The notes beneath the pieces were generated by a model. It saw only the letters and a program-made list of their open reading frames with translations, was not told where the DNA came from and did not search any database. The position numbers and the translations under genes were made by a program. From Clostridiales bacterium (lineage in GTDB: Bacteria > Bacillota > Clostridia > Oscillospirales > Acutalibacteraceae), in NCBI GenBank assembly GCA_019419895.1, contig JAHZIE010000001.1, positions 1-31,501 on the forward strand: a DNA stretch of 31,501 nt, written 5' to 3'. Below are positions 15,041 through 23,206 of the stretch, in pieces; the stretch's first letter is position 1, and each line of letters opens with the position of its first letter.

Positions 15041-15420
15041 TCGGAGGAAGGGCTTCAGGGAAGCTTGCCTATGTGAAATCCCTGGGCTATCGTGAAGATG
15101 AAATCTGCGACGGGGCCGCGGCGCCTATGGAAGCGCTTTTCCATTGCCCGGTAATTTACCGCCTTCATGAAGCGGTACGCCGCTGGATGCAGTCGGGCGG
15201 GGAGCTTCAGGCGCTGGAGGAAAAGCTGATGTCCTGTCGGCCGGAAATAGTGGTGTGCGACGAGGTGGGCGCCGGCATTGTACCGCTGGATCCCTTTGAA
15301 CGGGAATACCGGGAGGCTGTGGGCAGGCTTTGCTGCCGGCTGGCCGGCGAGGCGGAGGCTGTTGTCCGGCTGTACTGCGGTATCCCATCGGTGATAAAGG
15401 GTGGAAAAGATGAAGCTTAG
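15028..15420 (+). CDS. Short second CobU-like protein
   Basis: A 130-residue protein of the CobU superfamily. It has a P-loop-like GGRASGKL (6-13), where the Ser/Thr of the Walker A motif is leucine, and a canonical C-terminal block DEVGAGIVPLDPFEREYREA (78-97) and CGIPSVIKG. The central region with the guanylylated histidine is missing. It starts 13 bases inside cobS and overlaps cobC by 11 bases. It may partner the full-length CobU, whose C-terminal motif is divergent, or have a different role. Catalysis alone is doubtful. Confidence 0.75.
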   Translation: MRLVIGGRASGKLAYVKSLGYREDEICDGAAAPMEALFHCPVIYRLHEAVRRWMQSGGELQALEEKLMSCRPEIVVCDEVGAGIVPLDPFEREYREAVGRLCCRLAGEAEAVVRLYCGIPSVIKGGKDEA

Positions 15421-16006
15421 GGTATGGATGATCCGTCACGGAAAGACGCGGGGAAACCTGCGGGGGGCGTATATTGGCAGTACGGACGAGCCCCTGTGCC
15501 CTCAGGGGGCGGAGGAAATTGAAAGGCTGAAAGGCCGCGGATGTTATTCTCAGGCGGAGGCTGTCTATACAAGCCCCCTTCTCCGCTGCAGGCAAACAGC
15601 GGCGCTGATTTTTCCACATCAGCAGGCACAGATTGTGGAAAGTTTGCGGGAATGTTCTTTTGGAGAGTTTGAGGGAAAAAATTATCAGGATCTGAACGGG
15701 GACTCCCGTTATCAGGCTTGGATTGACTCGGGGGGAACGATTCCTTTTCCGGGCGGGGAGGATCCCATGGAATTCCGCCGGCGGTGCGCGCGAGGATTTT
15801 TGCGGCTCTGCCGGGAGCAGAAAGAAAAAGAAAGGATAGCCGTTATCTGCCACGGCGGGACCATTATGGCGGTGCTGGAGGCCTTTGGACAGCCGGCGGG
15901 AGATTTTTACCGCTGGCAGGTGAAAAATGGAGAGGGATATTCCTTCCTTTTTGATACCGCCGCGGAAAAGGCGGAACAGATAGAAAAAATAGCGGGAGAG
16001 AGCTAG
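15410..16006 (+). CDS. cobC: Alpha-ribazole phosphatase CobC (histidine phosphatase family)
   Basis: A 198-residue histidine phosphatase. WMIRHGKTRGN (6-16) carries the phosphorylated His10, followed by YTSPLLRCRQTA (53-64), ECSFGEFEGK (81-90) with the acidic residue, and AVICHGGTIMAV (144-155) with the second His148. In this operon it would remove phosphate from alpha-ribazole phosphate or adenosylcobalamin phosphate. The fold also occurs in phosphoglycerate mutases; context makes CobC most likely. ATG 15410 follows AAGGGTGG and is preferred to GTG 15401. Confidence 0.88.
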   Translation: MKLRVWMIRHGKTRGNLRGAYIGSTDEPLCPQGAEEIERLKGRGCYSQAEAVYTSPLLRCRQTAALIFPHQQAQIVESLRECSFGEFEGKNYQDLNGDSRYQAWIDSGGTIPFPGGEDPMEFRRRCARGFLRLCREQKEKERIAVICHGGTIMAVLEAFGQPAGDFYRWQVKNGEGYSFLFDTAAEKAEQIEKIAGES

Positions 16007-16007
16007 C

Positions 16008-16964
16008 TTGGATACATTGATCGCGATTGCAATAGGATATCTTCTGGATCTCCTTTTTGGGGATCCCCATTGGCTGCCCCATCCGGTGCGTGGCATCGGG
16101 TGGCTGATTTCCACCGGTGAAAAAATCACGCGGAAGCTTTTTCCAAAGCGGGAGCTCCTGGGCGGCGCCCTGATGGCGGTGCTGGTGGTAGCGGTTTCCT
16201 TCGCGGTGCCCTTCCTCCTCCTCTTTTTTGTGGGACGGTGGAACAGGTGGGCGGCCCTGGCGCTGCAATCCTTTATGTGCTATCAAATCCTGGCGACCAA
16301 ATGCCTGCGGGATGAAAGCATGAGGGTTTACCGGTATCTGGTTAAGGGGGATCTGCCCAACGCGAGGAAATATCTGTCCTGGATTGTGGGAAGGGATACC
16401 CAAAACCTGAATGAACAGCAGATTGCCCGCGCCGCGGTGGAGACGGTCGCGGAAAATTCCTCCGACGGTGTTATCGCGCCCATGATTTTCATGGCTATTG
16501 GAGGGGCGCCGCTGGGCTTCCTTTATAAGGCGGTGAATACCCTGGATTCCATGGTGGGCTATAAAAATGAGAAGTATTTCCTCTTTGGCCGTTTTGCCGC
16601 CAAAATGGACGATGCGGCCAATTATATTCCGGCTATTTTTTCCGCGTGGATCATGATGGCCGCCGCGGTCTTTCTGGGCCTGGACGCGGGGAACGCGCTG
16701 AAAATTTACCGCAGGGACAGGCATAACCACGCCAGCCCCAACAGCGCCAAAACCGAGGCGGTGATGGCGGGGGCCCTGAACCTGCGGCTCGCGGGGGACG
16801 CCTATTATTTTGGCAGGCTGGTGAAAAAACCGACCATAGGGGATGACAACCGTCCCATTACCCCGAAGGATATTCCCATGGCCAACCGCCTGATGTATAT
16901 GACCTCCGCTCTTGCCCTCCTTGTCCTGGAGGGGGTGCGGGCGTGCCTGGTGGTTTTCCTGTAA
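16008..16964 (+). CDS. cbiB: Adenosylcobinamide-phosphate synthase CbiB
   Basis: A 318-residue membrane protein that joins the aminopropanol (phosphate) arm to adenosylcobyric acid. Motifs: LLFGDPHWLPHPVR near the N-terminus, VGRDTQNLNEQQIARAAVET with VAENSSDGVIAPM after it, AVNTLDSMVGYKNEKY, and SPNSAKTEAVMAGAL. Several hydrophobic segments are interspersed. The start is TTG at 16008, one base after the cobC stop, with GGGAG upstream; no in-frame ATG is near. It works with the CobD encoded next. Confidence 0.94.
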   Translation: MDTLIAIAIGYLLDLLFGDPHWLPHPVRGIGWLISTGEKITRKLFPKRELLGGALMAVLVVAVSFAVPFLLLFFVGRWNRWAALALQSFMCYQILATKCLRDESMRVYRYLVKGDLPNARKYLSWIVGRDTQNLNEQQIARAAVETVAENSSDGVIAPMIFMAIGGAPLGFLYKAVNTLDSMVGYKNEKYFLFGRFAAKMDDAANYIPAIFSAWIMMAAAVFLGLDAGNALKIYRRDRHNHASPNSAKTEAVMAGALNLRLAGDAYYFGRLVKKPTIGDDNRPITPKDIPMANRLMYMTSALALLVLEGVRACLVVFL

Positions 16965-17018
16965 ATGAAAATAACGAAAAAGAGAAAGCGGCCGCTTCGA
17001 CGGCAGAGGATGAGAGAA

Positions 17019-18089
17019 ATGGAAAAGCTGATACATGGCGGGGATATTTATTCCCATGCGGATAAAAAAGGGCGGCTGTTGGATTTTTCCGCCAATATTA
17101 ATCCCCTGGGAATGCCGGACGAGGTGAAACAGGCCCTTGTCTCTCATGTGGAGGAATACGCCTGCTATCCCGATCCCCTGTGCCGCAGCCTGAGGGCGGC
17201 CATCGGGACCTTTCACCGGATTCCGGCGGAGGATGTGCTGTGTGGAAATGGGGCGGCGGATTTGATTTTCCGCGTTTGCTGGGGGCTGCGGCCCAAAAAG
17301 GCGCTGGTGCTGGCGCCGACCTTTGCGGAATATGAGCTTGCCCTGCGTTCCTGCGGCTGCGAGGTGTCCTATTTTGACTTAGACCGGGCAAAAAATTTTC
17401 TGCCCGACGTCAACGCCCTTTGCAGGCAGCTTTCCCATATGGACGGGCTGGATCTGGTGTTTCTCTGCAATCCCAACAATCCTACCGGGCTCGCGTTGAA
17501 AAGGGAGGAGGTGAGCCGGATAGGGGACGCCTGCCGGGAAAAGGGAGGCCTTCTGGTGGTGGACGAGTGCTTTGCCGACTTTCTGGAGCGGGAAGAGGAA
17601 TATTCTGTCCTGGAGGATATCAGGGAAGGCAGGCTTTCCAATGTGCTTGTCCTGCGCGCCTTTACCAAAATGTATGCCATGGCCGGCGTCCGGCTGGGCT
17701 ATTTGATTTCCTCCTGCCGTGAGGCGCTCAGGGGGATAGGGGAAGCCGGTCAGCCGTGGAGTGTCTCCACCGTGGCCTCTGTCTGCGGGGAGGCGGCCCT
17801 TTCCTGTCGGGCGCATGTAGAGAAAAGCAGGCTTCTGGCCGCGTCCGGACGGGCCTATCTGACAGAGCGGCTTTCCCTTTTGGGATTCAGGATGTTCCCC
17901 TCCATGGTCAACTTTCTTCTGTTTCAATGTCCTGAGGCGGGGCTGAAGGAAGGCCTGGAAAAAGAGGGGATTTTGATCCGCTCCTGCGCCAACTACAGGG
18001 GACTGGATGGGACATATTTCCGTATTGCGGTAAAATCGGAGGAGGACAATCGCCGTCTGGTGGAGACGGTGAAAAAACTCTTATCATAG
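17019..18089 (+). CDS. cobD: Threonine-phosphate decarboxylase CobD (PLP enzyme)
   Basis: A 356-residue fold-type I PLP enzyme related to histidinol-phosphate aminotransferase. From ATG 17019 (after AGAGG, nine bases) it reads MEKLIHGGDIYSHADKKG, then FSANINPLG (23-31), NPNNPTG (151-157), DECFADF (182-188) and AFTKMYAMAGVRLGY (214-228) with the PLP lysine K217. The HGGDIY opening and operon position favour CobD, which makes aminopropanol phosphate from threonine phosphate, over HisC. The longest frame begins at 16965 and would add an 18-residue basic extension that looks untranslated. Last gene of the cob operon. Confidence 0.9.
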   Translation: MEKLIHGGDIYSHADKKGRLLDFSANINPLGMPDEVKQALVSHVEEYACYPDPLCRSLRAAIGTFHRIPAEDVLCGNGAADLIFRVCWGLRPKKALVLAPTFAEYELALRSCGCEVSYFDLDRAKNFLPDVNALCRQLSHMDGLDLVFLCNPNNPTGLALKREEVSRIGDACREKGGLLVVDECFADFLEREEEYSVLEDIREGRLSNVLVLRAFTKMYAMAGVRLGYLISSCREALRGIGEAGQPWSVSTVASVCGEAALSCRAHVEKSRLLAASGRAYLTERLSLLGFRMFPSMVNFLLFQCPEAGLKEGLEKEGILIRSCANYRGLDGTYFRIAVKSEEDNRRLVETVKKLLS

Positions 18090-18168
18090 GCAGCAAAAGA
18101 CGGTCAAGGCTTTCCTAAAGCTGTATTTAAAGAGGCTCCGCGGCCGCGGGCAGGGAGAATTGGGGCAT

Positions 18169-18342
18169 TTAAGAAATATTAGCAGAGATTTCGTCAAAAA
18201 TCCTTTTTCCATTCACAAATATTTCATATTCGGAATCTAAAATAAAATTGTTCCAAGGGAGAGCGGATGAATCCTCCTGGGAGCTGCTAAGGTATCTTCT
18301 TCCCGCCATAAGCAGGGGAAGAAGGATATAAATTTTTTTCAT
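18169..18342 (-). CDS. Small hypothetical protein (57 residues), possibly membrane-associated
   Basis: A complete frame, ATG 18342 to TAA 18169, with a strong AGGAGG at about 18350-18355, seven bases before the ATG. The N-terminus MKKIYILLPLLMAG is a short hydrophobic stretch after two lysines; the rest is polar and acidic (SSSQEDSSALPW, YEIFVNGKRIFDE). No cleavage site is clear. No family is recognised. The gene lies antisense between cobD and a large hairpin, which sits directly upstream of its ribosome site. The strong ribosome site is the best reason to believe it. Confidence 0.55.
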   Translation of the reverse strand: MKKIYILLPLLMAGRRYLSSSQEDSSALPWNNFILDSEYEIFVNGKRIFDEISANIS

Positions 18343-18357
18343 AGACCCCCTCCTAAC

Positions 18358-18410
18358 AAAAGATACGGCTAAAAAGTCAAGTTGCCAGACTTTTTAGCCG
18401 TATCTTTTTT
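18358..18410. terminator. Large terminator hairpin after the cob operon
   Basis: Arms 18361-18378 and 18388-18405 (AGATACGGCT... and its inverse) pair perfectly over 18 bases, extendable by three A-T pairs, around a nine-base loop. A T-run follows on the (+) strand and TTTTGTT on the (-) strand. It ends the cob transcript and may also act in the leader of the small (-) gene. Confidence 0.85.
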
Positions 18411-18412
18411 AT

Positions 18413-18943
18413 TGAGCAGGGAAGCTTCGGCTTAACCGGTGAGGCGCCTTGGAAAAAGAGCGCCGTTTCAAGCGACAAATCTAGCGAACCTCTGACAGCG
18501 GGATATCGGCGATGGAGAATGATGTTAAGAAGGGGCGTTGTCCCCTTTGTGGGATATGGACAGGGTGTGAGGGCGGATTAAAATTCAGACCTTTTATACA
18601 TGTCTTTGGGTGTACAAATGCCGGCCGGTGTAGATAGAATGGCGCAACGTTAGAGAGCCTTTCCTTATATGCTTCAGTCTGCGGGCGTAGGTTCATTGAA
18701 GCAAATTTATGGCGGAAGAAAGGCAGGAGGGGACAATGGCGGGGTTGTATAAATATTTATAATAAGTATAATTAAATATAAAAATACGAAAAGTATAAAA
18801 TTAAGGCCGCAATTTTGGAGCCTGAAACTACAATTTTTCGAATTGCTTCCGTCTTGTTTTTCCGATATTCTGAAAAAGATCCCCCTAACAGGGGTAAAAA
18901 AGTTCGGGCGTTTGATAAAAAAGAGCGTCTTTTGTAAAACTGA
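18413..18943. other. Spacer upstream of the methyltransferase operon
   Basis: No confident gene. A 41-residue (+) frame at 18512-18637 has a zinc-ribbon-like cysteine pattern (CPLCGIWTGC, then two more Cys) but no good ribosome site. AGGAGG at about 18727 precedes an eight-codon frame (MAGLYKYL). A small hairpin CCCCT-AAC-AGGGG lies at 18882-18894. Confidence 0.55.
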
Positions 18944-18972
18944 TTTACAAATAAAATGCCCTATGCTATGAT
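18944..18972 (+). promoter_or_regulatory. Promoter of the corrinoid methyltransferase operon
   Basis: TTTACA (18944-18949), exactly 17 bases, then TATGAT (18967-18972) preceded by TGC, a strong vegetative-type promoter. The transcript would start near 18979, at the small hairpin GCTGG-ATTA-CCAGC (18980-18993). Confidence 0.75.
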
Positions 18973-19034
18973 GAACACGGCTGGATTACCAGCTGAATCA
19001 GGCGTGGGAGCGGCGAAATGAGGATGTGGAAAAA

Positions 19035-20279
19035 ATGGAAAAATTTTTGGTAACGGAAAAGGAACGCGCCTATTTGAGGGAGCTGGCAAAAAGGCAGAGA
19101 GAGTATGCCAACCTTCCGGAAAATAAGGAAAAAGAGCGTCTGTGGTATTTGCATAACCGCCTGCGGGGGGAGCGCCCCATGGTAGTGATGGAGGAATTTT
19201 CCTTTGAGGAGGATATTCTGCCCCGTTCCCAGTGCGAGTCTCCTTTTGCCCAGTCTTTGGAGCGGATTATACAGCGGCAGCTGATCAATCATGAGCTGAT
19301 CAAGGATGATAAGGTCACCCAGGATCATCTGGTTCTGAATTCCGCCATCCATCTCAAGGAATTCAATATCGACTATACCCGGCAGCTGGCAAAGGAGACT
19401 TCCATAGCCTACCAGTTTGAGCATGTGATGACCGATTTGGAGGAGGATTTGCCCAAGCTGCGGCATTCAGTGTTTTCCTATGACGAAGAGGAAGACCGCA
19501 AAAAGCTGGAGGCCGCCAATGATATCCTGGGGGATATTCTTCCCGTGGAAATAAAAAACCAGCATTTGGAGTGGTATCTGGTTCCCACGGCTAAGGCGGT
19601 TAAGCTGATGGGCATGGAAAATTTTATGATTGAAATGGCCTCCAATCCGGAGGGGGTTCATGACTTTATGAGCTTTATGGCCGATGATATGGACGCTTAT
19701 CTGGACTGGATGGAAAAAAATAACCTTTTGACGATGAACAATGGCAATGATTATGCCGGGGCTGGCAGCTTTGGCTTTACCGACGAGCTCCAGCGCCCCG
19801 AGGGGGCAATTACCACCAGGAATCTTTGGGGGAATCTGAATTCCCAGGAAAGCTCCTCCATTTCTCCCCAGATGTACGGGGAGCTAATCTTCCCCTACTA
19901 CCAGCGTCTTGCCAAACGGTTTGGCCTGGTTTATTACGGCTGCTGCGAGCCGGTGCATCCCATTTGGGAAAAGTACCTCTCCACCCTTGACAATCTCAGG
20001 AAGGTCTCCATTTCCGCGTGGTGCGATGAGGAATTCATGGGGGCGGCCCTGAAAGGGACAAAGACCATTTATTCCAGAAAGCCCTCTCCCAATTTCATTG
20101 GTGTGGGGGAACATCTGGATGAAGAGGCGTTCCGCGCCTATATGAAAAAGACTTTTATGTGCGCGAAGGACTGTGAGCTTGAAATTATTTTCCGAGATAT
20201 CTACACTTTGTCCGGTGATATCGGTAAGCCGGGACGGGCTGTGCAGATTGTCCGGGAACTGATGGAAGAAACCAGATAA
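19035..20279 (+). CDS. Uroporphyrinogen decarboxylase-fold protein, putative methyltransferase (long form)
   Basis: A 414-residue protein distantly of the UroD / MtaA superfamily. It has an extended charged N-terminus before the barrel. The C-terminal half carries SISPQMYGELIFPYYQRLA (275-293) and GLVYYGCCEPVHPIW (297-311), where the CC/H cluster (C303, C304, H308) replaces the HxC zinc motif of methylcobamide:CoM methyltransferases. In context it may be the substrate-specific methyltransferase passing methyl to the corrinoid protein encoded downstream. The methyl donor is unknown. ATG 19035 is preferred to GTG 19026, since GAGG upstream is then better spaced. It is not likely to be a true haem enzyme, as no haem genes are nearby. 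Confidence 0.7.
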   Translation: MEKFLVTEKERAYLRELAKRQREYANLPENKEKERLWYLHNRLRGERPMVVMEEFSFEEDILPRSQCESPFAQSLERIIQRQLINHELIKDDKVTQDHLVLNSAIHLKEFNIDYTRQLAKETSIAYQFEHVMTDLEEDLPKLRHSVFSYDEEEDRKKLEAANDILGDILPVEIKNQHLEWYLVPTAKAVKLMGMENFMIEMASNPEGVHDFMSFMADDMDAYLDWMEKNNLLTMNNGNDYAGAGSFGFTDELQRPEGAITTRNLWGNLNSQESSSISPQMYGELIFPYYQRLAKRFGLVYYGCCEPVHPIWEKYLSTLDNLRKVSISAWCDEEFMGAALKGTKTIYSRKPSPNFIGVGEHLDEEAFRAYMKKTFMCAKDCELEIIFRDIYTLSGDIGKPGRAVQIVRELMEETR

Positions 20280-20304
20280 GCGGGGAAGAAGTGGGGAGAT
20301 AGAA

Positions 20305-21438
20305 ATGGAAACAAAAAGGGAGCAGGTTCTTGCGGCCCTGCGTCATGAAGAGGGAACCGTTCCCTCCTGGACTATGGCGTTTTTTAATATTGAAACCGCG
20401 CGCCGCCTTCTTGGGGAGGAAAATGTGGTGACCGACTTCCTTCCGGAGAAGGACTATAAGCTGGGACCCGCCGACGATGACAACCGTCAAAGGAACCTCC
20501 GTTTCAGCGGGAAGATCGACAACTGCGCCATCGGCATTGGAAAAGGGGCTAATTTTGCCTTTGGGCACGGCGGCTGCGGGGAATTTATGGAGCGGCTCAT
20601 CTTTGAGGACGGTAATCGTTTTATCAGCGAGTTTGAAACCGGCGTCCATAAAATGGTGCAGCGTTCTCCACATTTTTATCACAATGATCATTATCCCATG
20701 GATACCCTGGAGGAAATCGAGCGCATCACCCTTCCGGATCCCCAGGACGCGGGAAGATATCAAGGGCTGGAGGAGGACGTCCGTTTTTACCGGGAACAGG
20801 GGTATTTTACCTATGCCAACCTCAACGGCATTTTTTCCGGTATCCATTATTTCCTCTATCCCTATGACAAGGTGCTGATGGATATGCTGCTTGAGCCGGA
20901 GGAGCTCCACCGGCTGATTCAAAAGCTGGGAGAGTATAATCTCACTGTCGCGGAGCATCTGCTGCGGACGGGAATCGACTGCATCACCTTCTGCGACGAT
21001 TTGGGCGACGGGCGGAGCATGCTTTTTTCTCCGGAGCTTTACAGAGAAATGTTCTTCCCCTATCATAAAGAGCTTGCGGATCTTTGTCATTCCTATGGCG
21101 CGTTCCTGCATATGCACAGCCATGGGAATATCCTCAAAGTATTTGATGATCTGGTGAAAGCCGGCATTGATATGCTCAATCCCCTGGATCCCTATGAGGT
21201 GGGAAGCATGGCTTCCCTGAAAGAGGCTTACGGGGATAAAATTACCCTGGTGGGCGGCCTGGATAAGTTTTTCTTTGATTGGGACGAGGATACCATGGAG
21301 CGTTTTCTGCGTGAGACAATCGCCGTGGGGAGAAAAGGCGGTGGTTTTCTGCTCATGGACAGCGGGGGAATCCCGGAAAATATCAGCAGGGAAAAGTTTG
21401 AATTTTATGTGGAAGCCAGTAAAAGACTGAGAAAATAA
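20305..21438 (+). CDS. Uroporphyrinogen decarboxylase-family protein, putative corrinoid methyltransferase
   Basis: A 377-residue UroD / MtaA superfamily protein. The start METKREQVLAALRHEE is typical of this group. ITFCDDLGDGRSMLFSPELY (227-246) and FFPYHKELADL follow, and then FLHMHSHGN (267-275). Family methyltransferases bind zinc with HxC plus a distal Cys or His. Here the motif is HxH (H271, H273), and the distal position reads MDSGGIPE with no Cys or His, so zinc chemistry may differ. GGGGAG six bases before the ATG fixes the start. Second gene of the operon. Confidence 0.75.
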   Translation: METKREQVLAALRHEEGTVPSWTMAFFNIETARRLLGEENVVTDFLPEKDYKLGPADDDNRQRNLRFSGKIDNCAIGIGKGANFAFGHGGCGEFMERLIFEDGNRFISEFETGVHKMVQRSPHFYHNDHYPMDTLEEIERITLPDPQDAGRYQGLEEDVRFYREQGYFTYANLNGIFSGIHYFLYPYDKVLMDMLLEPEELHRLIQKLGEYNLTVAEHLLRTGIDCITFCDDLGDGRSMLFSPELYREMFFPYHKELADLCHSYGAFLHMHSHGNILKVFDDLVKAGIDMLNPLDPYEVGSMASLKEAYGDKITLVGGLDKFFFDWDEDTMERFLRETIAVGRKGGGFLLMDSGGIPENISREKFEFYVEASKRLRK

Positions 21439-21468
21439 AAAATGTGAAGAAAGAAAGGAGAATGCGAT

Positions 21469-22476
21469 ATGACAAATAAAGAAAGAGTCATCGCGGCGAT
21501 CCGGTTTCAGGAAAAGGACTTCTGCCCTTATAACGTACAGTTCACCTCACAGTGCAGGGAAAACTTTCTGAATTATACCAAGGCGCATGGTATCCCCTCC
21601 CAGATTAACAACCACATTACTCTGGTGGATTTGAACCTGCCCCTGGTGGAGCTGCCGGACAAAAAGGAATATTTCCGGGAGGAATATGGGGTCGTCTGGA
21701 ACCGCACCGGCGTCGACAAGGATATCGGCGTGGTGGAGGATCTGCTGATTTCCGACGAAGAGGATCTGGAGGCTTATGAATTCCCGCCGGTGGAGGAGGC
21801 TTACATCCGTGAGAGAATGGAGTGGCTTCAGGCGTCGGATCCCAGCAAATTCAGGGTGGCCTGCATTGGATATTCCATGTTTGAGCGGGCCTGGTCCCTC
21901 ATGGGAATGGAGGATCTGCTGTGCAATATGATTGTTGAGCCTGAGCTGGTGCATGCCCTTCTGCGCAAGATCTGCGACAGAAATCTAAAAACAATTGATA
22001 TCGCGCTGGAATATGATTTTGACTGCTTCCACTTTGGCGACGACTGGGGACAGCAGAAGGGGATGATTATGGGCCCCGATCACTGGCGGGAGTTTATCAA
22101 GCCCTATGTCAGTGAGATGTATGACCGTGTGCGCAAGGCGGGAAAATTTGTTTCCCAGCATTCCTGCGGCGATATCCGGGAAGTGATGGATGATGTGATT
22201 GAGATGGGCCTGAATATTTACCAGACCTTCCAGCCGGAGATTTATGGATTGGACTATGCCGAAAAGCTGTATGGACGCCTTGCCATTTGGGGAGGTATCA
22301 GCGTACAGGCGGATCTTCCCTATAAGACGCCGGAGGAAATTCGTGAAATTACAAAGAATACCCTTCAGGCGTTTCAAAAGGGCGGCTTGATCGCTTCTCC
22401 AACCCACGCGGTGCCGCCTGATGTTCCGCCGGAAAATCTTTTGGCCATGCTGGATGTTTTTACCCACCAGCCGTAG
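21469..22476 (+). CDS. Uroporphyrinogen decarboxylase-family corrinoid methyltransferase (MtaA-like)
   Basis: A 335-residue UroD-fold protein. CFHFGDDWGQQKGMIMGP (186-203) and VSQHSCGD (228-235) match the metal-binding region of MtaA/MtbA-type methyltransferases. H231 and C233, with H313 in SPTHAVPPD, are the likely zinc ligands. It has the most canonical site of the three paralogues and is the best candidate to move methyl between the corrinoid protein and its acceptor or donor. AAGGAG eight bases before the ATG decides the start. The corrinoid-protein gene begins nine bases after its stop. Confidence 0.8.
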   Translation: MTNKERVIAAIRFQEKDFCPYNVQFTSQCRENFLNYTKAHGIPSQINNHITLVDLNLPLVELPDKKEYFREEYGVVWNRTGVDKDIGVVEDLLISDEEDLEAYEFPPVEEAYIRERMEWLQASDPSKFRVACIGYSMFERAWSLMGMEDLLCNMIVEPELVHALLRKICDRNLKTIDIALEYDFDCFHFGDDWGQQKGMIMGPDHWREFIKPYVSEMYDRVRKAGKFVSQHSCGDIREVMDDVIEMGLNIYQTFQPEIYGLDYAEKLYGRLAIWGGISVQADLPYKTPEEIREITKNTLQAFQKGGLIASPTHAVPPDVPPENLLAMLDVFTHQP

Positions 22477-22485
22477 AAGAACGGG

Positions 22486-23196
22486 ATGATGCGGCATATG
22501 GAAGAGTGTAATCGCCAGCGCGGTGAGCTGCTGTCCTCTGTCGCCGAACTGGTCCGCCGTGGAAAAACCAAGCAGCTGCAGCAGCTTCTGCGTTCCGCGC
22601 TGGAAGTGGGAGCGGCGCCCCGGGAGCTTCTGGAGCAGGGGCTTCTGCCAGGAATAGCGGCGGTGGCTCAGGACTATAAGGATGAAAAGATTTCTGTTCC
22701 CCAGGTTCTCCTCTGCACAAGATCCATGCATATGGCGATGGAGCTTCTGCGGCCTCTTTTGGCGGAGGGGGATATTCCCTTTCGGGGCCGTGTCTGCATT
22801 GGCACCATTCAGGGGGATCTTCACGATATTGGGAAGAACCTGGTGAAAATTATGATGGAGAGCCAGGGGCTTGAGGTGGTGGATTTGGGGGTGGACGTGC
22901 CCCCGGAGGAATTTGTGAGGACAGCTGTGGAGAAAAAGTGCGACGTCATCTGCTGTTCCGCCCTTCTGACCACCACAATGTGGACGATGGAAAAGGTGGT
23001 TCAGGCCGCGGAAGCGGCGGGAATCCGGGAAAATGTGAAAATTATGCTGGGCGGCGCTCCGGTAACAGAGCGCTTTTGCCGGCAGATCGGGGCGGACGCC
23101 TATACCCTCAACGCGGCCCAGGCGGCGGACAGGGCGCTGGAATTCTGCCGGGCTAAATATGGGGAGGAGGAACAGGAAAAGCGGAACAAGCTTTGA
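22486..23196 (+). CDS. Corrinoid (cobalamin-binding) methyltransferase protein, MtaC/MtbC-like
   Basis: A 236-residue methyl carrier. Residues 10-90 form the helical cap domain (LLEQGLLPGIAAV, then YKDEKISVPQVLL). The Rossmann-like B12 domain follows with QGDLHDIGKNLV (109-120), where H113 is the lower axial cobalt ligand. VVDLGVDVPPEEF (131-143), CSALLTTTM (157-165) and MLGGAPVTERF (187-197) complete the signature. It would carry methyl on Co between the UroD-like enzymes in the same operon. Two adjacent ATGs make the exact start uncertain; an ATG at 22498 is a further option. The charged tail ends just before a perfect hairpin. Confidence 0.93.
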   Translation: MMRHMEECNRQRGELLSSVAELVRRGKTKQLQQLLRSALEVGAAPRELLEQGLLPGIAAVAQDYKDEKISVPQVLLCTRSMHMAMELLRPLLAEGDIPFRGRVCIGTIQGDLHDIGKNLVKIMMESQGLEVVDLGVDVPPEEFVRTAVEKKCDVICCSALLTTTMWTMEKVVQAAEAAGIRENVKIMLGGAPVTERFCRQIGADAYTLNAAQAADRALEFCRAKYGEEEQEKRNKL

Positions 23197-23206
23197 AAAG
23201 GGATAG

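Noticed and set aside
15864..17216. Long antisense frame of 450 codons over cobC, cbiB and cobD
   Set aside because: The sense strand has three confident cobalamin genes. The antisense product is rich in Gly, Pro, His and Gln with no domain, an effect of GC-rich codon phase.
18481..18696. 71-codon (-) frame upstream of the methyltransferase operon
   Set aside because: No ribosome site, Pro/His-rich composition, no family.
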